From contig SRSI01000049.1 of assembly GCA_005656395.1 (NCBI GenBank), positions 558,001 through 622,000 of the forward strand: a stretch of DNA of 64,000 nucleotides, given 5' to 3'. The translations under genes were made by a program, and so were the position numbers. Of the stretch, positions 34,494 to 47,653 are shown one piece after another. A model generated the notes under the pieces. It saw nothing but the letters and a program-made list of their open reading frames with translations, was not told the origin of the DNA and did no database searches. The stretch is from Strongyloides papillosus (taxonomy: Eukaryota > Nematoda > Chromadorea > Rhabditida > Strongyloididae). How positions within the stretch are numbered: the first letter of the stretch is position 1; each line of letters begins with the position of its first letter.

Positions 34494-35256
34494 CAGTGTA
34501 ACTTCTAAATAGGAAACCACTAAATAAGAGAAACCTCACTTAGTAACTGCAAAGTGTATTCACGACTTATATTTTTAAAATTTCAATACAAAAGAATTTC
34601 TTTATATAGACCTCCAAATAAAAAACCTCCAATTGATAATGGTGATAAAGAAAATCATATGCATTTTTGTATGTATTTTAACCTTTAAATAGTCTCTTCG
34701 TCAACTAGAAGCATGAATTTACTGAAAAATTTTCTAAAATTGAATTATTAGAGAGTTGAGAAAATACTTGTATTAATTTAAAATTGGATGAATGTCTTGA
34801 TCGTAGTAATAATAAAGTCAGTAATTCTGAAAGTGATGAAGAAATTATTCGAAAAATAGCAAAGGATTAAATTTTTAAGGATCTTTACTATTTAAGAACT
34901 TATATCAAAAATCCCAAAATAGATGATTGTTTTCCTCTTATAGCTCGTTTAGAAGATAAAATAGTAAATTATATCACTAATTACAGTTTTCAATCTAAGC
35001 TCACTGACTAGTTTGAAAAATATTCCTAAAAATAAATAATTATAATTACACAATATTTAATAATAATTTCTTTTTGTTTTTTACTTTATATGGCACTTTT
35101 TTATCGTTGAACTTTGCCTGGTAAATATTTATACATACTATTAAATTTTAGTCATCATTTTTAATAATATATTAAATAACTTTTAAATTAGTAAAACCTC
35201 TAAATAGTTGCCAAAATCTTTGGTCCAGACAAGGCGGTTATTTGGAGGTTACACTG
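34494..35256 (+). mobile_element. pogo/Tigger-like transposon remnant
   Basis: The terminal repeats CAGTGTAACTTCTAAATA (34494) and the reverse complement of CAGTGTAACCTCCAAATA (ending 35256) are flanked by TA on both sides. These fit the CAGTR-AACCTC ends of pogo/Tigger elements. A broken plus-strand frame near 34870-35010 reads YLRTYI..IDDCFPLIARLE and ends FQSKLTD, like the C-terminus of Tigger transposases (QSKITDFF). The catalytic DDE core is missing, so this is an internally deleted copy. Confidence 0.75.
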
Positions 35257-35636
35257 TATATATTTATAAAGCTTTTTAAATCTTTTGTTATTGAAAATAA
35301 TGTTATATATAGATATTTTTATCTTATTTTACATAAATTGCTACTGACAATTATTTTAAACAATATTAAAAATACTTATTATATTTTAAAACATCCATTT
35401 TCTGTAGTTGATACATTGTATAAGATGGTTTTTTTAAATTTTATACTATTACAAAATTTTTCAATATTTGAAATTTAAACAATTAATCATTATTACATAA
35501 ATATTTTATTATTTTACAAAAAAACATTAAAAGTTTTTTTAACTAAATCACATTAGCAATGGCATTATTATATATAAAACATAAGCACTCAAAATGAGTA
35601 TAAAAATTTTACTGCAAATAAAATAAAAAAAGAAAA

Positions 35637-36350
35637 AATTTTGACAAATTTATGAAAAATGCAAGGAAATGTGTCATCATTGGAAAAATTGAACTTTATT
35701 CAAATTTCAGAAATATCAAGCGACAAACAAAAATGTTTTAAACGATGCAAAATACTATGTTGTCGCATACATTTTGTCGTTTTTTACAAAAAATATATAT
35801 TTTTGACACTTTAAATTATTGTTACTGATATTTAATCTTAATATCCTTTTATAAATTATGATCATCATGAATCTTTAATTGTTTTTTATTTTTAAAAATA
35901 CGTTATTAAAAGTCAATTTCGTGAAAAGTTACTAACGTTTTAATTAAAATCATTATTCTAAACAACGTACTAACAACAATAAGTTTAGAAATTTAAAAAT
36001 ATCATGGCAGTAATAATGAAAAGCAATAATTATTTAATAACATAAAGCATTATCAAGTAAAAATATTTTTTCAGTATTTGCTCCTATTTTAAATTAAAAT
36101 ATTTAGAAGATATTTTTTTACTATAAATAAAAATCCATATTATTTTATAGCTTTTCAAAATTTTGAATTTTAAGAATGCATCTTTAAAGATATTATAACA
36201 AAAATTTGGACTATTAGATGTGTAAAATTTCATAAGAAAATATAAGTTATAATAATTTAAACTACTAAAGATATTACAAAAGATACAATGATATTTTAAT
36301 AAATGCTCTTTATAAAAGCATTCATAATTTTGCCTAAGACTCACTTTTAA
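35637..36350 (-). repeat. TIR element D, copy 4 (inverted)
   Basis: Reverse-oriented match to 31880-32620. It begins near 35637 with a remnant of the terminal repeat (GACAAATTTATGAAAAATGC) and decays near 36350. Non-coding. Confidence 0.55.
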
Positions 36351-37308
36351 TCATGTATTTTGAATCGTAAAATATATTTATTGGTCTTATCGATCTTTCA
36401 TAAACAATAAAAATAATAAGAACAATAATTAATTATAAATACCTTGGAATCTTTTTATTTCTTCTAAATTTCAAACAGTTATCCTTCTGATCTTTATTTG
36501 ATGATTCTACAATAAAATAGTTAATATCCCTATAAAATAATAATGATATTGTTCATGACTTTCCAGGTTATCTATATTCCCTTTCAGTCACAATGTCATT
36601 CTTTTTTGTCTTTTTCTTAAACGGAGTTTACTTTATTATAGACTTAATAAAGATAATAAATTTTACTTCCAAAATAGTGAAAAAACATTCAAATTATAGA
36701 ATCTCAAAGCATTCGTTACATAATTTAAAACAAATCAAATGGAAATATTTTAAAAAAAGTTATTTTTCATTTGTTTTTTTCTATCATCTTAAAAAAAAAT
36801 TAAATGTTTAACTAAATTTATAGATATTACGTTCTCCAAATATTTACAAATAATGATAATAAACTTTAATAGGTTAAATAATGAAACTTTTTTTATATGT
36901 ATAGTAATGTTTATAATAATTAAATAATTATTAATATTTACAAATATTAAATACTTCTACACTTTTTAAAGTTGTTATAAAATAAACTATTTAAAGAATT
37001 GCTTTAATTTACATTTTTGTACACATCAAACATGTTTTTTACATTTATATTTGGTCTATATATCTAAAGATGTAGCTTTGGTTTTTTTTGTAAAAATTAA
37101 ATAATATATGCTATTTCAATGTAAATTACTATATTAAAATATTTTTAAATTATGATTCACTAATTAAATTGTTTACTTTTTGTATCTATTAAGTAATTAA
37201 TGGTAGCAAAAAGTCGGGTAATTAATTGTAAGATGAAAAAAAAAGTTTAAATAACTTAATTTATTTAAAAGATGATGAAAGTATTCACATTACTTATCTA
37301 TACGTATA
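36351..37308. other. AT-rich intergenic DNA
   Basis: Apart from the 36390-36640 segment that resembles 28780-29050, nothing was recognised. Confidence 0.45.
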
Positions 37309-38170
37309 CATGGTCTGTCCCAAAAGTAATGAGAATGAATTCACTACGACCCCCACAGGCATCGGATTTAAAAGGTGAGGATACCGTTTTGTAGACAAAA
37401 TTCTCCTCTACAAAATGGTATATATCACATTTAAATCCGAGCACTACAAAATTTTCTATATTAAAAAATGTAGACCCATGTTTTGTACTCTCGTCACGGC
37501 AAAAAAATCATCATCGTCACAAACTAAAAATTTTTTAATTTCTTTAACGATGAACATGCAAAAAGTGTAAAAATCGTTGAGCATTTAAATTTTGTGCAAA
37601 ACATGAAAAAAATGTTCCAGAAACTTAGAAAATTTGAAAACAAAATATAAAAGAAAATTTTTGTGATCAATCCAAATTCTTCATGTATACGACCATTTAG
37701 AGCACTTGTCGAAGATAATCGTACATTTTATAAATTCCCAAAGTAATTTCCTTTTAGATAGTTTTTAATTTTGAAGAGTAGAAAGAAATTAAACGTTGTA
37801 AGTTGGGGCTATAGGGAGCAACAAGCAAAGTGGGAATAATTGCCGAACATTAAAACTCTTCAAAGGCAATTATGAGTGACTCAATGTATAATCAATAATT
37901 GGCTTGTAGATTTTTTGCCTTTGACGTCTTGTTTTTATTTTTGAAAATTTTTTCCCATCTAAAAATATGATATTTTTGAGCGTGACAAAACTACCAAACA
38001 TGGGTTCACTTTTTTTAACATAAAAAATTTTTTATTGCTCGGATTTAAATGGAATATATACCATTTTGTAGAGGAATATTTTCTCTACAAAACGGTATCC
38101 TCACCTTTTAAATTCGATGCTTATAGAGTTTGTAATGAACCCATTCTCATTACTTTTGGGACAGACCACG
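37309..38170. mobile_element. Foldback TIR element with arms of about 190 bp
   Basis: The left end CATGGTCTGTCCCAAAAGTA and the right end (its near reverse complement) are flanked by TA (37307-37308, 38171-38172). The inverted arms extend inward about 190 bp, through a shared ACCGTTTTGTAGA / TCTACAAAACGGT pair, with few mismatches. The middle of about 480 bp has no clear transposase frame. The end sequence and TA site fit a mariner-derived non-autonomous element. Confidence 0.75.
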
Positions 38171-39381
38171 TATGTAATTTTCTAAAAGCACCAATTATTT
38201 ATTACAGTGAACAAATTCATTTTATTAAGAGTAACATTACAGAAGGTTTTTTTTCGTTGACCAACAATAAAATATATTATTTCTTGTATTTAACATTTAT
38301 TCTTTTTATGGTAAAACAAAAGAATTAAAATCAAATAGATTAGAAGAATATTCTATCTAACAAAAAAAGTGATACATATTTTCGAAAGATTATGAACTAA
38401 ATAATAATATAGAAGTTAAAGTATTTTTTAAAGCTATAAAGTAATATGATTAAAGTAATAAAAAATTATTGCAAATTAAGAAAATTTTCGTTTATAGCAA
38501 AACTCAAAATTTCCATTTTAAAACATTAAAGTAATGTAGAATTCATTTTTGTAAAAGAAACAGAATACTTAAGAAATTGCAAGCGATTATAAATTATAAT
38601 AAAGTACGTAAAATGTTTAAAAGATTTTATTTTTTTTCTACTTGCTATATGAGCTTAAAAGTATTAAAGCACATCTATTTTATGCATAAAACAAAATGAA
38701 TAATTTATTAATTTATAACTTATGTGTATTAAATTTATAATAATAAGTATTTCTAAATAGTTTAAAATGATTATAGTAAAAAGCAACAGGTATTTAATGT
38801 TTACTATTTAAATTACTAAAAAAGAGATATTTTTCTTAAAATTTATCGATTTAATAAAGAAAAAATTGCTGCTGAATAAATTTTTTTTCAAGTCAATTGA
38901 AATAATTAAACTTATTTTATAATAATAGTTCAAAATAAGTTTTTTAAAGCTTTCAATTTTTATGAATAACTATTCTACATGAATATATCAAAAATAAGCG
39001 ATTGGAATTAAAAACATATAGCTATCAAAAAATTATAAATAATATAAAGATATTTTGTAATTAGCTATATCTTGGTACTTAATATATCGAGATATTAAAT
39101 AATTTAATAGACAATTATAGTTAATTTAGTTATTCGTGGTCTATTTTATCAACAAATATTATTTTATAATATTTTATTTTCAAGTATTAAATAATAGTTA
39201 AACATTTTTTTGATCTTTTATAAAATTAAAAAATTTCTGCTAAATTAATATTAAAAAAGATAATATTTGTATATTTAAAAAAAAGTTCACCATAAATGAT
39301 ATATAATCACGAAGTTCATTGTAAAATCAAATCATTTGTTAAATTTAATATTCTATTTATTTGAAACACTTCTGTATAAGC
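38171..39381. other. AT-rich intergenic DNA, nothing seen
   Basis: No gene or repeat was recognised. The 3' end should hold the astacin promoter. Confidence 0.5.
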
Positions 39382-40871
39382 ATGAAAAATAAAAACATTG
39401 TTTTATTGCTTATTTTTCTTTTTGTTATATTTAGCTCTGTAAGTTAGTAGTTAAATTTGACTATAAAATAATTATTAAAGTTCCAAGCAAATGATTTAGT
39501 ATCCATAAATGAAGAAAAGGACTTAGAAAATACTAATAAAATAAGTGCAATTTTAGAAAAAATTGTACAGAAAGTACTAAAAATAAGTGGTGGATTCGTA
39601 GAAAAATTTACACAAAATAATAACAAAATTAATGAAATAAATAATAATATTGGTAAAAATCCAAGACTATTTCAAGGTGATGTAGTTCTTAGTTCACAGG
39701 AAGGAGAAGAAATATTAAATCAGGTTGTAGAAAATGTTGAAAATGCAGGAATTGATGTTTCTGAAATTATTGGTGAAACAGAAAGAAGAAAAAAAGAAAA
39801 ATGAGTGGTAATATGACTCTTGCCTGGGACTTTCCTATACTATATATTGTTGAAGAGGGAGTCAACGATACATTAGTTGATGTAGCTCTAAAAAAAATGG
39901 AAGAACAAACATGTATAACATTTAGAAGAGAGTTTGCCTTAGTTCCTAATAAAGCAGGTTTAAGATTTTTTAAAGGAACTGGATGTTATAGCTACATCGG
40001 CAGAAAGTTTCTAGATATATTTCAAGATGTAAGCATTGGAGAAGGGTGTGAAACTATTGGAACAATTCAACATGAGACGATGCATGCATTAGGGGTTTAC
40101 CATGAACAAGCAAGAGCTGACAGAGATAAGTATTTAAAGATATTTTTAGAAAATGTTGAAGAAGGAAATGAATTTAATTTTCTTAAAGTTGAGCCAAATT
40201 CTTCATTTACTTATTATACAAAATATGATTATGGATCTGCTATGCAATATCCCAGCAATGCATTTAGTATGAATAATAGCATAACAATGTTGCCAATTAA
40301 ACCGCACTATAATAAGACTCTTGGTGTGAATAGTGGAATGACTTTTGTTGATGTCAAATTGTTAAATAAACATTACTGCAAAAATAATTGTCCAAAGGAA
40401 ATTAAGTGCGAAAACAAGGGATATCAAAGTCCCATAAACTGCAGTAGGTGCATTTGCCCAGATGGTTATTTTGGAGATTATTGTACTGAGTTACCTCAAA
40501 AAAAACCAAGTTGTGGAGATCCAGTTATTGAAATTACAAAAAGAAAAAAATATTTGTACACTGCTGGTAGTGGAAATTGTATTCATCACCTTAATACAAC
40601 ATCAGATAAAAAATTAAAAATAACTTTTACATTTTTAAATTATTATCCCGGTTACGAAGGTCGTTGTAAATTGGAAAATAGTCTTGAAGTAAAATACTTG
40701 AAAGATAAAACAGTGACTGGAGCACTCTTTTGTTTAACAGATAATGCTACAATAATATCTAGAAATAATCATGTCATTGTTCATCACAGGAGTACTCAAA
40801 CCAATAATGGTGCGACTTTAGTAATTGAAAGTATTGAAGATTCAAGTACAACAAGTTCGAAAAAAAATTAA
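39382..40871 (+). CDS. Astacin-family metalloprotease with EGF and CUB domains; one apparent frameshift
   Basis: Exon 1 39382-39438 encodes a signal peptide. A 42-nt intron (39439-39480) precedes a propeptide exon whose frame stops at TGA 39802-39804. The mature enzyme continues in the next frame from 39801 to 40871. The break sits in an A-rich run (39784-39801), so a one-base indel, real or technical, is likely. The catalytic domain has HETMHALGVYHE, with zinc ligands and catalytic Glu, about 91 residues into the second frame, and YDYGSAMQY as the Met-turn. Then come an EGF-like segment (C..CICPDGYFGDYC) and a CUB domain starting CGDPVIE. This order is that of nematode NAS proteins. Secreted astacins are expanded in Strongyloides and used in tissue invasion. 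A short Ser-rich tail ends it. Confidence 0.85.
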
Positions 40872-40919
40872 TTAAAAATATATTATTTATATTATTTAAA
40901 TAAGCATATTTAATTAAAA

Positions 40920-41115
40920 TTATATTATATTTTTTATATAATATATATTCAGTAAAAAAGATTTTTCATTTTTATCAATTTTTTTTAAATTTTGTAAAGG
41001 ATTTACACGATTCCCCTCATGATCAATGATTTGGTAGGACGTTGGAGAAGTACCAATGTTTAAATAATGTAAAATTTGTCTAGTGAGTTTTACTTTAGTA
41101 AATACATATTATGTC
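40920..41115 (-). other. Short conserved-looking open stretch, perhaps retroelement pol tail
   Basis: A minus-strand frame reads about 50 codons, including LTRQILHYLNIG and YQIIDHEGNRVNPLQNLKK. It resembles the C-terminal tail of retroelement integrases (Y.I.D..GN....NLK). Stops lie just upstream. The assignment is weak. Confidence 0.25.
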
Positions 41116-41749
41116 AAAAGCACATTAATAAACTACTTTTATCAGTACATAAAGAAATTTTTCCATAATTTTCTTTCCCAAAATAATACTCAATTTTATT
41201 AGTTTTTTCAAAACTTCTTCATTTTGTTTCTTAAAAAATTACTAATATTCAAACATAATTAAAAAATATCCAATGTTTTTATTAATAAAATATATTTTAA
41301 AATAAACAATTACCAATAAAATTGTGTGATTAAAATATATTATCGACAACGAATAAGATATAGTCATATCTTAAGTAGAAGTTCTGATTTTCGTAATTTT
41401 GGAATAAGGTTTAGGGCTCATTTCAAGGTTTTTATTCATTTATTTTTAAGTAATAATTATCTAAATTGTAAATTTGGAGATCTTATACTGTTAAAAATTT
41501 AACTTCTTGTATTGCGTAAGTATAATATTGTCTTAAGTTTAATATTGTACGTGTTTCTCTCTAGATGGCCACAATAATACTTTACTTATAGTTAATAAAT
41601 AAAATTTAAATACAGATTTAATTTTTTGTTCTAATAGGAATTGACGCCAGAAACACACTAATTAAATTTTTACCAATGGATAAATTTCAAATAGACTTAA
41701 TTTATCTACTTAATTAAAGCATTAACTAGTTAAAAATAAAACATAAAAG
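41116..41749. other. AT-rich intergenic DNA
   Basis: Contains TTGACGCCAGAAAC near 41641, shared with 10809. No gene. Confidence 0.4.
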
Positions 41750-43200
41750 TTATTTATATCTATAATAAAAAAAATTTGTCTCTCTCATAACTTTTCTCAA
41801 ACTTAGCCAATTTTTATGAGTAAATAGCCAATGGATGTGTTTTTTTCTAACTTAGTGAGGAAATTGGTCTTAAAAGCTTTGGGCCATAATTGACCATGTT
41901 ATCTTCAAAAAATACTCTTTCATTGTTCTTTTTTAAACATAGATTTGATCAGGGTATAACATTATTTTAAAAAAAAATAAGATACAATGGTTTATATATC
42001 ATTTTAAAGGTCTAATTTCAGAATAGTGGGAAAACACAATACTACAGAATTGTATTAAACAATAGCCGAGTTGTGGTCGAAGAGTGGTGATCATTTTGAA
42101 AAAAAATCATAGAATTTAAATAGGTAAAACTTAGTCATACCTTGATGAAATAAAATAGTATTTGTTATATAGATCTAAGCGTAACTTAAAAAACAAGTAT
42201 CTAACAAACTTTATAACTCAACTACGAAAGAAGTTATATTAATTTGAATGCCATTTTTTTCGCCTTTTTCCATTATTATTGCAAAAATTAATTTTGTTCC
42301 AGAATAACTCTTTTCAAACTTGATCAATTGTTATGGACAAATAGTCATTTGATGTATTTTTTTTAACTTATAGAGGGAAGTAGATCTCAAAACGTTTTGT
42401 CCATAACTGGCCAAGTTATGTTTAAAAAACATCCCTTTTTTGACAAATTTTTGTATGGTTTTTTCTTTCAAATAACTTTTGTAAAAGTAAATAAAACCTT
42501 ATGTTTTATGATTTACTTAGAAGGTACGAGTATGAGATAAGGGGAAAACCTAGTATTAAAAAGATTATTAAAAGATGAATCAAGTTATATGGTAAAAAGT
42601 GATGATCATTTTTCTAGTAAAAATTAAAATTTTCTCATGTTATAACTTTATGAAAAGTTGTTTAAAATAAATAAAATTAAATTTAACACTTATATGAAAG
42701 TCTGGCATAAAATATGAAAACTACAAAGAAATTGGTAGATTAAAAACGAAAGAAGTATTTTTAGATATTGATTTCTTGATTTTTTTTATTTATATATTTG
42801 TAAAATTAAGATAAATATTTAGTTAATTGAGCAATGATATTAAATTGTTTATATACATTTCAAGAATATGATAGAAAGTCACTTAAATTGTTACTTGGAA
42901 TGAATAAAATATTCATTTTTATTCATCTTTTGGATAATAAATGAGATTCTTTTTGTTGGGTAGATTTTTTTAAAACTAAACAGTTTAAATAAATGTAAAT
43001 GTTATGAAATGGTTCTCAAACTCAGAAATATTTTATAATAATGTATTTTAGGTTATCTTAATTTTTCAGAAATGTATAATTTAATAAAACAATTTTTTTC
43101 TTACACATACTTTTACAAATAATTTAGTATAAGAATTTTTCTATAAAAAATATGCTCTGCGGACCAGCTCTGATCTGCCGAAGGCGGGTCTAAGGCTGCT
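41750..43200 (-). repeat. 525-bp-unit element with GC-rich hairpin end (copy 5)
   Basis: It starts at the A-rich boundary (about 41768) and contains about two and a half units. It ends at 43150-43200 with TATGCTCTGCGGACCAGCTC..CTGCCGAAGGCGGGTC, the same hairpin end as copies 1-4. Its body is in the same orientation as the tandem array at 59475-64000. Confidence 0.7.
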
Positions 43201-43214
43201 TATCAAAAAAATAC

Positions 43215-44765
43215 TATACTGTAGATGTGTTTAGTAAATTTACGTACATTGGTCTATTGAAATATATGATGTAGAGAGTTTTATGAATTTTCTCGATAAA
43301 ATTTTTGATAAATACAAGTTTATGTACGTAGTTAGTGATAATGAACCAAGTTTAGTTAGTGAAAAGCTGACAGAATATTTTCAAGGTAGAAAGAATTTTC
43401 CATATTTCAAGTGTACCATATAATCCACGTTCTAATGGTGTTGCTGAGCAAAGGATTGTTGTTGCTAAAATGAGAATATAGAATTTCATGCTAGAATATG
43501 TAAGTTTGAGGAAAGCAGTTATCAAAGCTACAAAATCAATAAACTATTTTTCGTGTTTTAAAGAAATGGCTACGCTAGTTCAAATTTATTTTACTAATTC
43601 AAAATCAAGGGAGCTTTTTATACCAAAAGAAGTTAAAGTATCACCAGTAAAGGTTTATTTTAAACTTAAAGATGACCAGCCTAGCTTGTATGAAGAGGGA
43701 TTGATTGTAGCTAAATTGGATATAGGAACAAACCTGATTGAAACAGAAGCAGTTCGTTACTATGTTGGTATTGATTTTTGTCATTTTGAGTTCACTTCTA
43801 CACTAAGAATGAAGTATTTATCTGATTTAAAAAATTTATGGGAAGAAAGCAGTGATAGGAGAAGTATAAGTACGATCATGGAAGTGGAAGGAGATGTTGA
43901 AGAAGAAAGAGAGGATGATATACAAGAGAAGAAACAAAGCGAGGTAGTCTGTCAATAGAAAAAAAGTCGAAGTTGTTGTTGATAATGAATGTGTTGTGAG
44001 GAATAAAGGTGATGGTGCAGCTAAAAATGTTGAAATAATACATTAGAAGATCCTGATAAAGGTATAAATTATGGTGATACATTTAGTGATGTCCTTGTGA
44101 TCCAAGAATTTTTGGTCAAGAAAAAGTAAATGATGGTGAAGTTGATCAAAGTCTTGTTTGGGACTATGAAAAAGAATTTGATGAGGAGAATGTAGATCAA
44201 GATTGGGCTTTTACATCAGCTCCTATATGTGCTAAAATAAAATGATGATAAGAAAATGAAAGAAGTATTTATGAGTAATAAAAATGTACTAATGACTGAT
44301 GGTTCGGTAAAAAATGGTCATGGAATTGCAGTTTTTGGAAGATTAGGTGATGTTATTGTTTAAGAAAAAAGAAGAGAGCTTTTAAGAGATATAATTACTG
44401 CTTTTAGAATTAAATTTAAATGAATGAAAAATTTATCAGTCCTATAGTGAAGAATAAAAGTTTGAAATCAGATGAGAAAATTGTGGTAATATCTGATAAT
44501 GCGTATGCACTAAATAGTTTAACTTATAAAAAGTATGAAAGATGGATTAAAAAAAACTATCTACACTAGAGGTAAACCAATTCAACGTTTACAAACTCAG
44601 AAGAAGATTGAATAATTGATAAACTTTGTTGGACATACTAGGTTAGTTTCTATACATGTATCAGCACATAAATCTAAACCTCGTGATGTTAGTAATAAGA
44701 TAGTCAAGAGTGAAAAACCTGAAATATCACACATACTTTCCTACAAGCCGGAATGTTATAAATGC
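43215..44765 (+). pseudogene. Decayed retroelement pol: integrase then RNase H-like segment
   Basis: Broken frames read DVFSKFTYIGLLKY, SDNEPSLVSEKLTEYFQ and, at about 43413-43457, VPYNPRSNGVAEQRI. These are integrase core motifs (D, SDNG.., YHPQSNG..E). The frame 43488-43958 continues as a probable integrase C-terminal region (VYFKLKDDQPS..., GTNLIE). Further downstream are RNase H-like motifs: MTDGSVKNGHGIAVFG (about 44293), ISDNAYALNSL (about 44490) and HVSAHKSKPRDVSNK (about 44660). Many stops and frame changes make it non-functional. No reverse transcriptase was seen between or before them. It starts right at the hairpin end of the repeat element copy 5. Confidence 0.7.
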
Positions 44766-45407
44766 CAATTTTAATGACTTTGAAACTATGTAATGTGCTT
44801 TTTATCTATGTAAATTAGTTGTAATAAAGATTTTTTACGCACAGTCATGTGTTATTTCGTTAATATATATTAATTTAACAATTTAAAATTATAGTAATTC
44901 ATTTTTGTGAAAAATAAATAGTTAAAACAATTTTTTACATTAGTTTTTAACATCAAATTTGATTGATAAAATGTATAGTGTTTAGTATTTTTACCATTTG
45001 TTCGATACTGATTAACAATAATGATATCAAAGCACATTGTAGAAATAGTATTTCTATAAGACAATAAATATTTAAAAGTGTAATAATAGCTATTTAAATT
45101 AAAATAATTTTGCTTTTTTAGACAACTTGTAACATTTAATTGAAATCATCCATTATTACATATTTCTATAAAATTGTTAAACATTTTTATATTTGCAAAC
45201 AAAATTTACTTTAAAAAAGAATATAATAAAAAACGAACTTTTTGATGAACAAAAATAACATTTTTTAAACAAAGAAAATATTTTAGCAATAAACTAATAT
45301 GGATTAATTATAAAAAATATATAAGCTTTGTCTTTTTGGAACAACTGTTATATTTAGATCCTAAATACAAAATATTTTTTCTTTTTAGTCAAATACATTG
45401 AAATTGG
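44766..45407. other. 5' flank of small secreted gene 1
   Basis: No gene. The part from about 45080 onward resembles the 5' flanks at 47220-47613 and 52020-52406, showing that the promoter region was duplicated with the genes. Confidence 0.5.
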
Positions 45408-45415
45408 TATAAATA
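45408..45415 (+). promoter_or_regulatory. TATA box of small secreted gene 1
   Basis: TATAAATA lies 40 bp upstream of the ATG and is followed by the conserved GGAATGATTTCAATTGAGA. The same box and spacing occur at 47614 before the paralogue, and the box recurs at 52407. Confidence 0.65.
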
Positions 45416-45447
45416 TGGAATGATTTCAATTGAGAACCAACATCAAA

Positions 45448-46044
45448 ATGCATTTTATTAAATATTTTGCTATTTTTGTTCTTTTAGCTGTTCAATACAG
45501 TTCCCAAGAATCTTCCTCATCATCTGAAAGTCTTTCTTCATCTGAAGAGCAACAATTAGAAGTTACTAATCCAATAGAAATATCATCAACTATTGATGAA
45601 GTACCAGTTGATACAGATAAACGAAAGAAATTTTTCTTTAAAAACCTTGGAGCTAGTATTAAAGAAAAAAGTAAAAAATTTAAAGACAATTTGAAACATA
45701 AATTTAGTGAAGATAATATTAAAAATGAATTGGTATGTACTTAAGTCATTTCATAGCTATTTTTTTTAGAAAAAAACTAATAATTTATTGAGTGAAGCTC
45801 TTAAAAAAGGAAAAAATAAGCTTAAGGATAGCGCAAAAAATATGAAGAAGAATCTTGCTAAATTTTTTAAAGGTAAAACCTTCAATAAATCTGGTTCAGA
45901 TGAAAACGATACTAGATTAAAAAGATCAATTATTACAAAAATTGTAAGTTATAAACAATTGTTTTTAATTTTCTTTACTAGGGAAAAGTAGCTAAAAATG
46001 CTGTAGTTACTAAAGCTAAGAAGGCATTAAAAAAGTTATTCTAA
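45448..46044 (+). CDS. Small secreted Lys-rich precursor 1 (putative cationic peptide precursor)
   Basis: Three exons (45448-45732, 45770-45943, 45982-46044) with 37- and 38-nt introns, all phase 0, give about 173 residues. The ATG at 45448 starts a signal peptide (MHFIKYFAIFVLLAVQYSS). A Ser/Glu run follows (ESSSSSESLSSSEEQQ), then Lys-rich segments that can form amphipathic helices. There are two dibasic sites, DTDKR and TRLKR. The last 26 residues after TRLKR are strongly basic with a hydrophobic spacing and end KKALKKLF. Acidic pro-part plus basic helix after KR is the layout of many antimicrobial or membrane-active peptide precursors. The function is inference; no named family was recognised. 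The paralogue is at 47654-48245. Confidence 0.8.
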
Positions 46045-47613
46045 AAAAGTTTCAGAATCTTATGAATAAAAATATATAGAACTGGATTGTTTAATGATAA
46101 ATATTTTTGATTTACATCAAACATTACACATAATAAAATCCATCATTAAAAAGTAAATTATTTAATTAACTAAAAAGATAAATAATAGAATACATGATTT
46201 TGCTATGTTTTTGTAAATCTTTTATATTTTTTTAATAAATTATTGTCATTTAATTTGAACATTTTCTAATTATTAAAACTTTTTTGTTGAATTTAAAAAA
46301 ATCTATGCTTACGACAAATTTACTTATAACTATTTCATTTTATTATATTCTTACAAATATTTGTGTTGTTCCATGTAAAACTCTCCATAATTCTAAATTT
46401 ATAGCTTTGTTTATTCTGAGATACAAGTGTGATATTATGTTCATCTTTTAGTCAAGAAATATACAACCATATCTTATGGATTCCATATTAAAATCGAAAT
46501 TTTAAATAACGTTATTAATCTTCAAATTTAAAGAGCATTTTTAAGATTATAACCAAAGTAACTTTTTTATATAAAAGATTGTTGTTGAAAGGTTAGCTTA
46601 TTTCTATGCATTTATAAAATACCATTTACGTAGAAGTCTGATAATTATGGTTAATATTTTTATTACATTTCTTCAATAATTCAAGAAATTTAATGCAACA
46701 ACTGTAAAAAATCATATAAGAAAATTATTTTAAATATTTCTTTATAATTTTTTACAAAATCTAACACATTTTTAATAAGAATATTCCGAATTTTAGAAAT
46801 TTGTTTCAATGAATAGATAATAGAGTTTTACATAAAAATCTTTTTGTAGTTTTATCTGTGTATTAAAAATCATTAAAAATAAAAATTGGTAATAATTCTG
46901 TTTCTTTTAATGTTTCTCAAAAATATCACAAACTTCAAAATTTGGATCAAAAAGAAGTTTAGAGGAAAATTTGCTTCGAAATATACGTAAATTACATGTA
47001 AATTCATTCTTAAATGTTTAGTAGTTCATTGATAGACATCATAAAAAAGTTTGAAAAATTACTATTTTTCTTATTTTTTAGTTGTCACAGAACATTTGCG
47101 ACATATTGTCACAAAATTCTCACAAATGTTTTTATTGTATGATGATTGGTATTCTACAATTTTGTTTGATGTTAACATCTAAGAATCACCTTAAAATATA
47201 CTATAAAAACATGTCAAATGTAACATAATAAAATATTTTAAGTACGATAAAAGCTATAAAATTAGGAAAAATACATTTTATTTTGTAAAATGTGCAGCTT
47301 GTAATTAAATCATCGACGATAGATATTTTTTATAAAATTGTTAAATATTTTTAGTATTTATTTGTTATTTCAAATCCATCGTAACTATTTTAATATTTAT
47401 AGATAAAGTTTACTTTGAAAAAGAAGATAATAAAAAAACAACTTTTATAATGAACTAAGTTAATATTTTTAAAAAATAAATATATTTTAACAATAAACTA
47501 ATATAATTAATCACAAAAAATATTGTAATCCTTGTCTTTTTGCATAAAATATCATGTTTATTTTATAAATATAGATTGATTTTTTCTTTTAAATTAAAAT
47601 ATATTGAAATAGG
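46045..47613. other. Intergenic DNA between tandem paralogues, part of the duplicated unit
   Basis: The first 400 bp resemble 48260-48640 (3' flank). The stretch 46620-47600 resembles 51400-52400 (5' flank of the third unit). No gene. Confidence 0.55.
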
Positions 47614-47621
47614 TATAAATA
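47614..47621 (+). promoter_or_regulatory. TATA box of small secreted gene 2
   Basis: TATAAATA lies 40 bp before the ATG, with the same downstream AGAATGATTTCAATTGAGA block as gene 1. Confidence 0.65.
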
Positions 47622-47653
47622 TAGAATGATTTCAATTGAGAAGCATCATCAAA

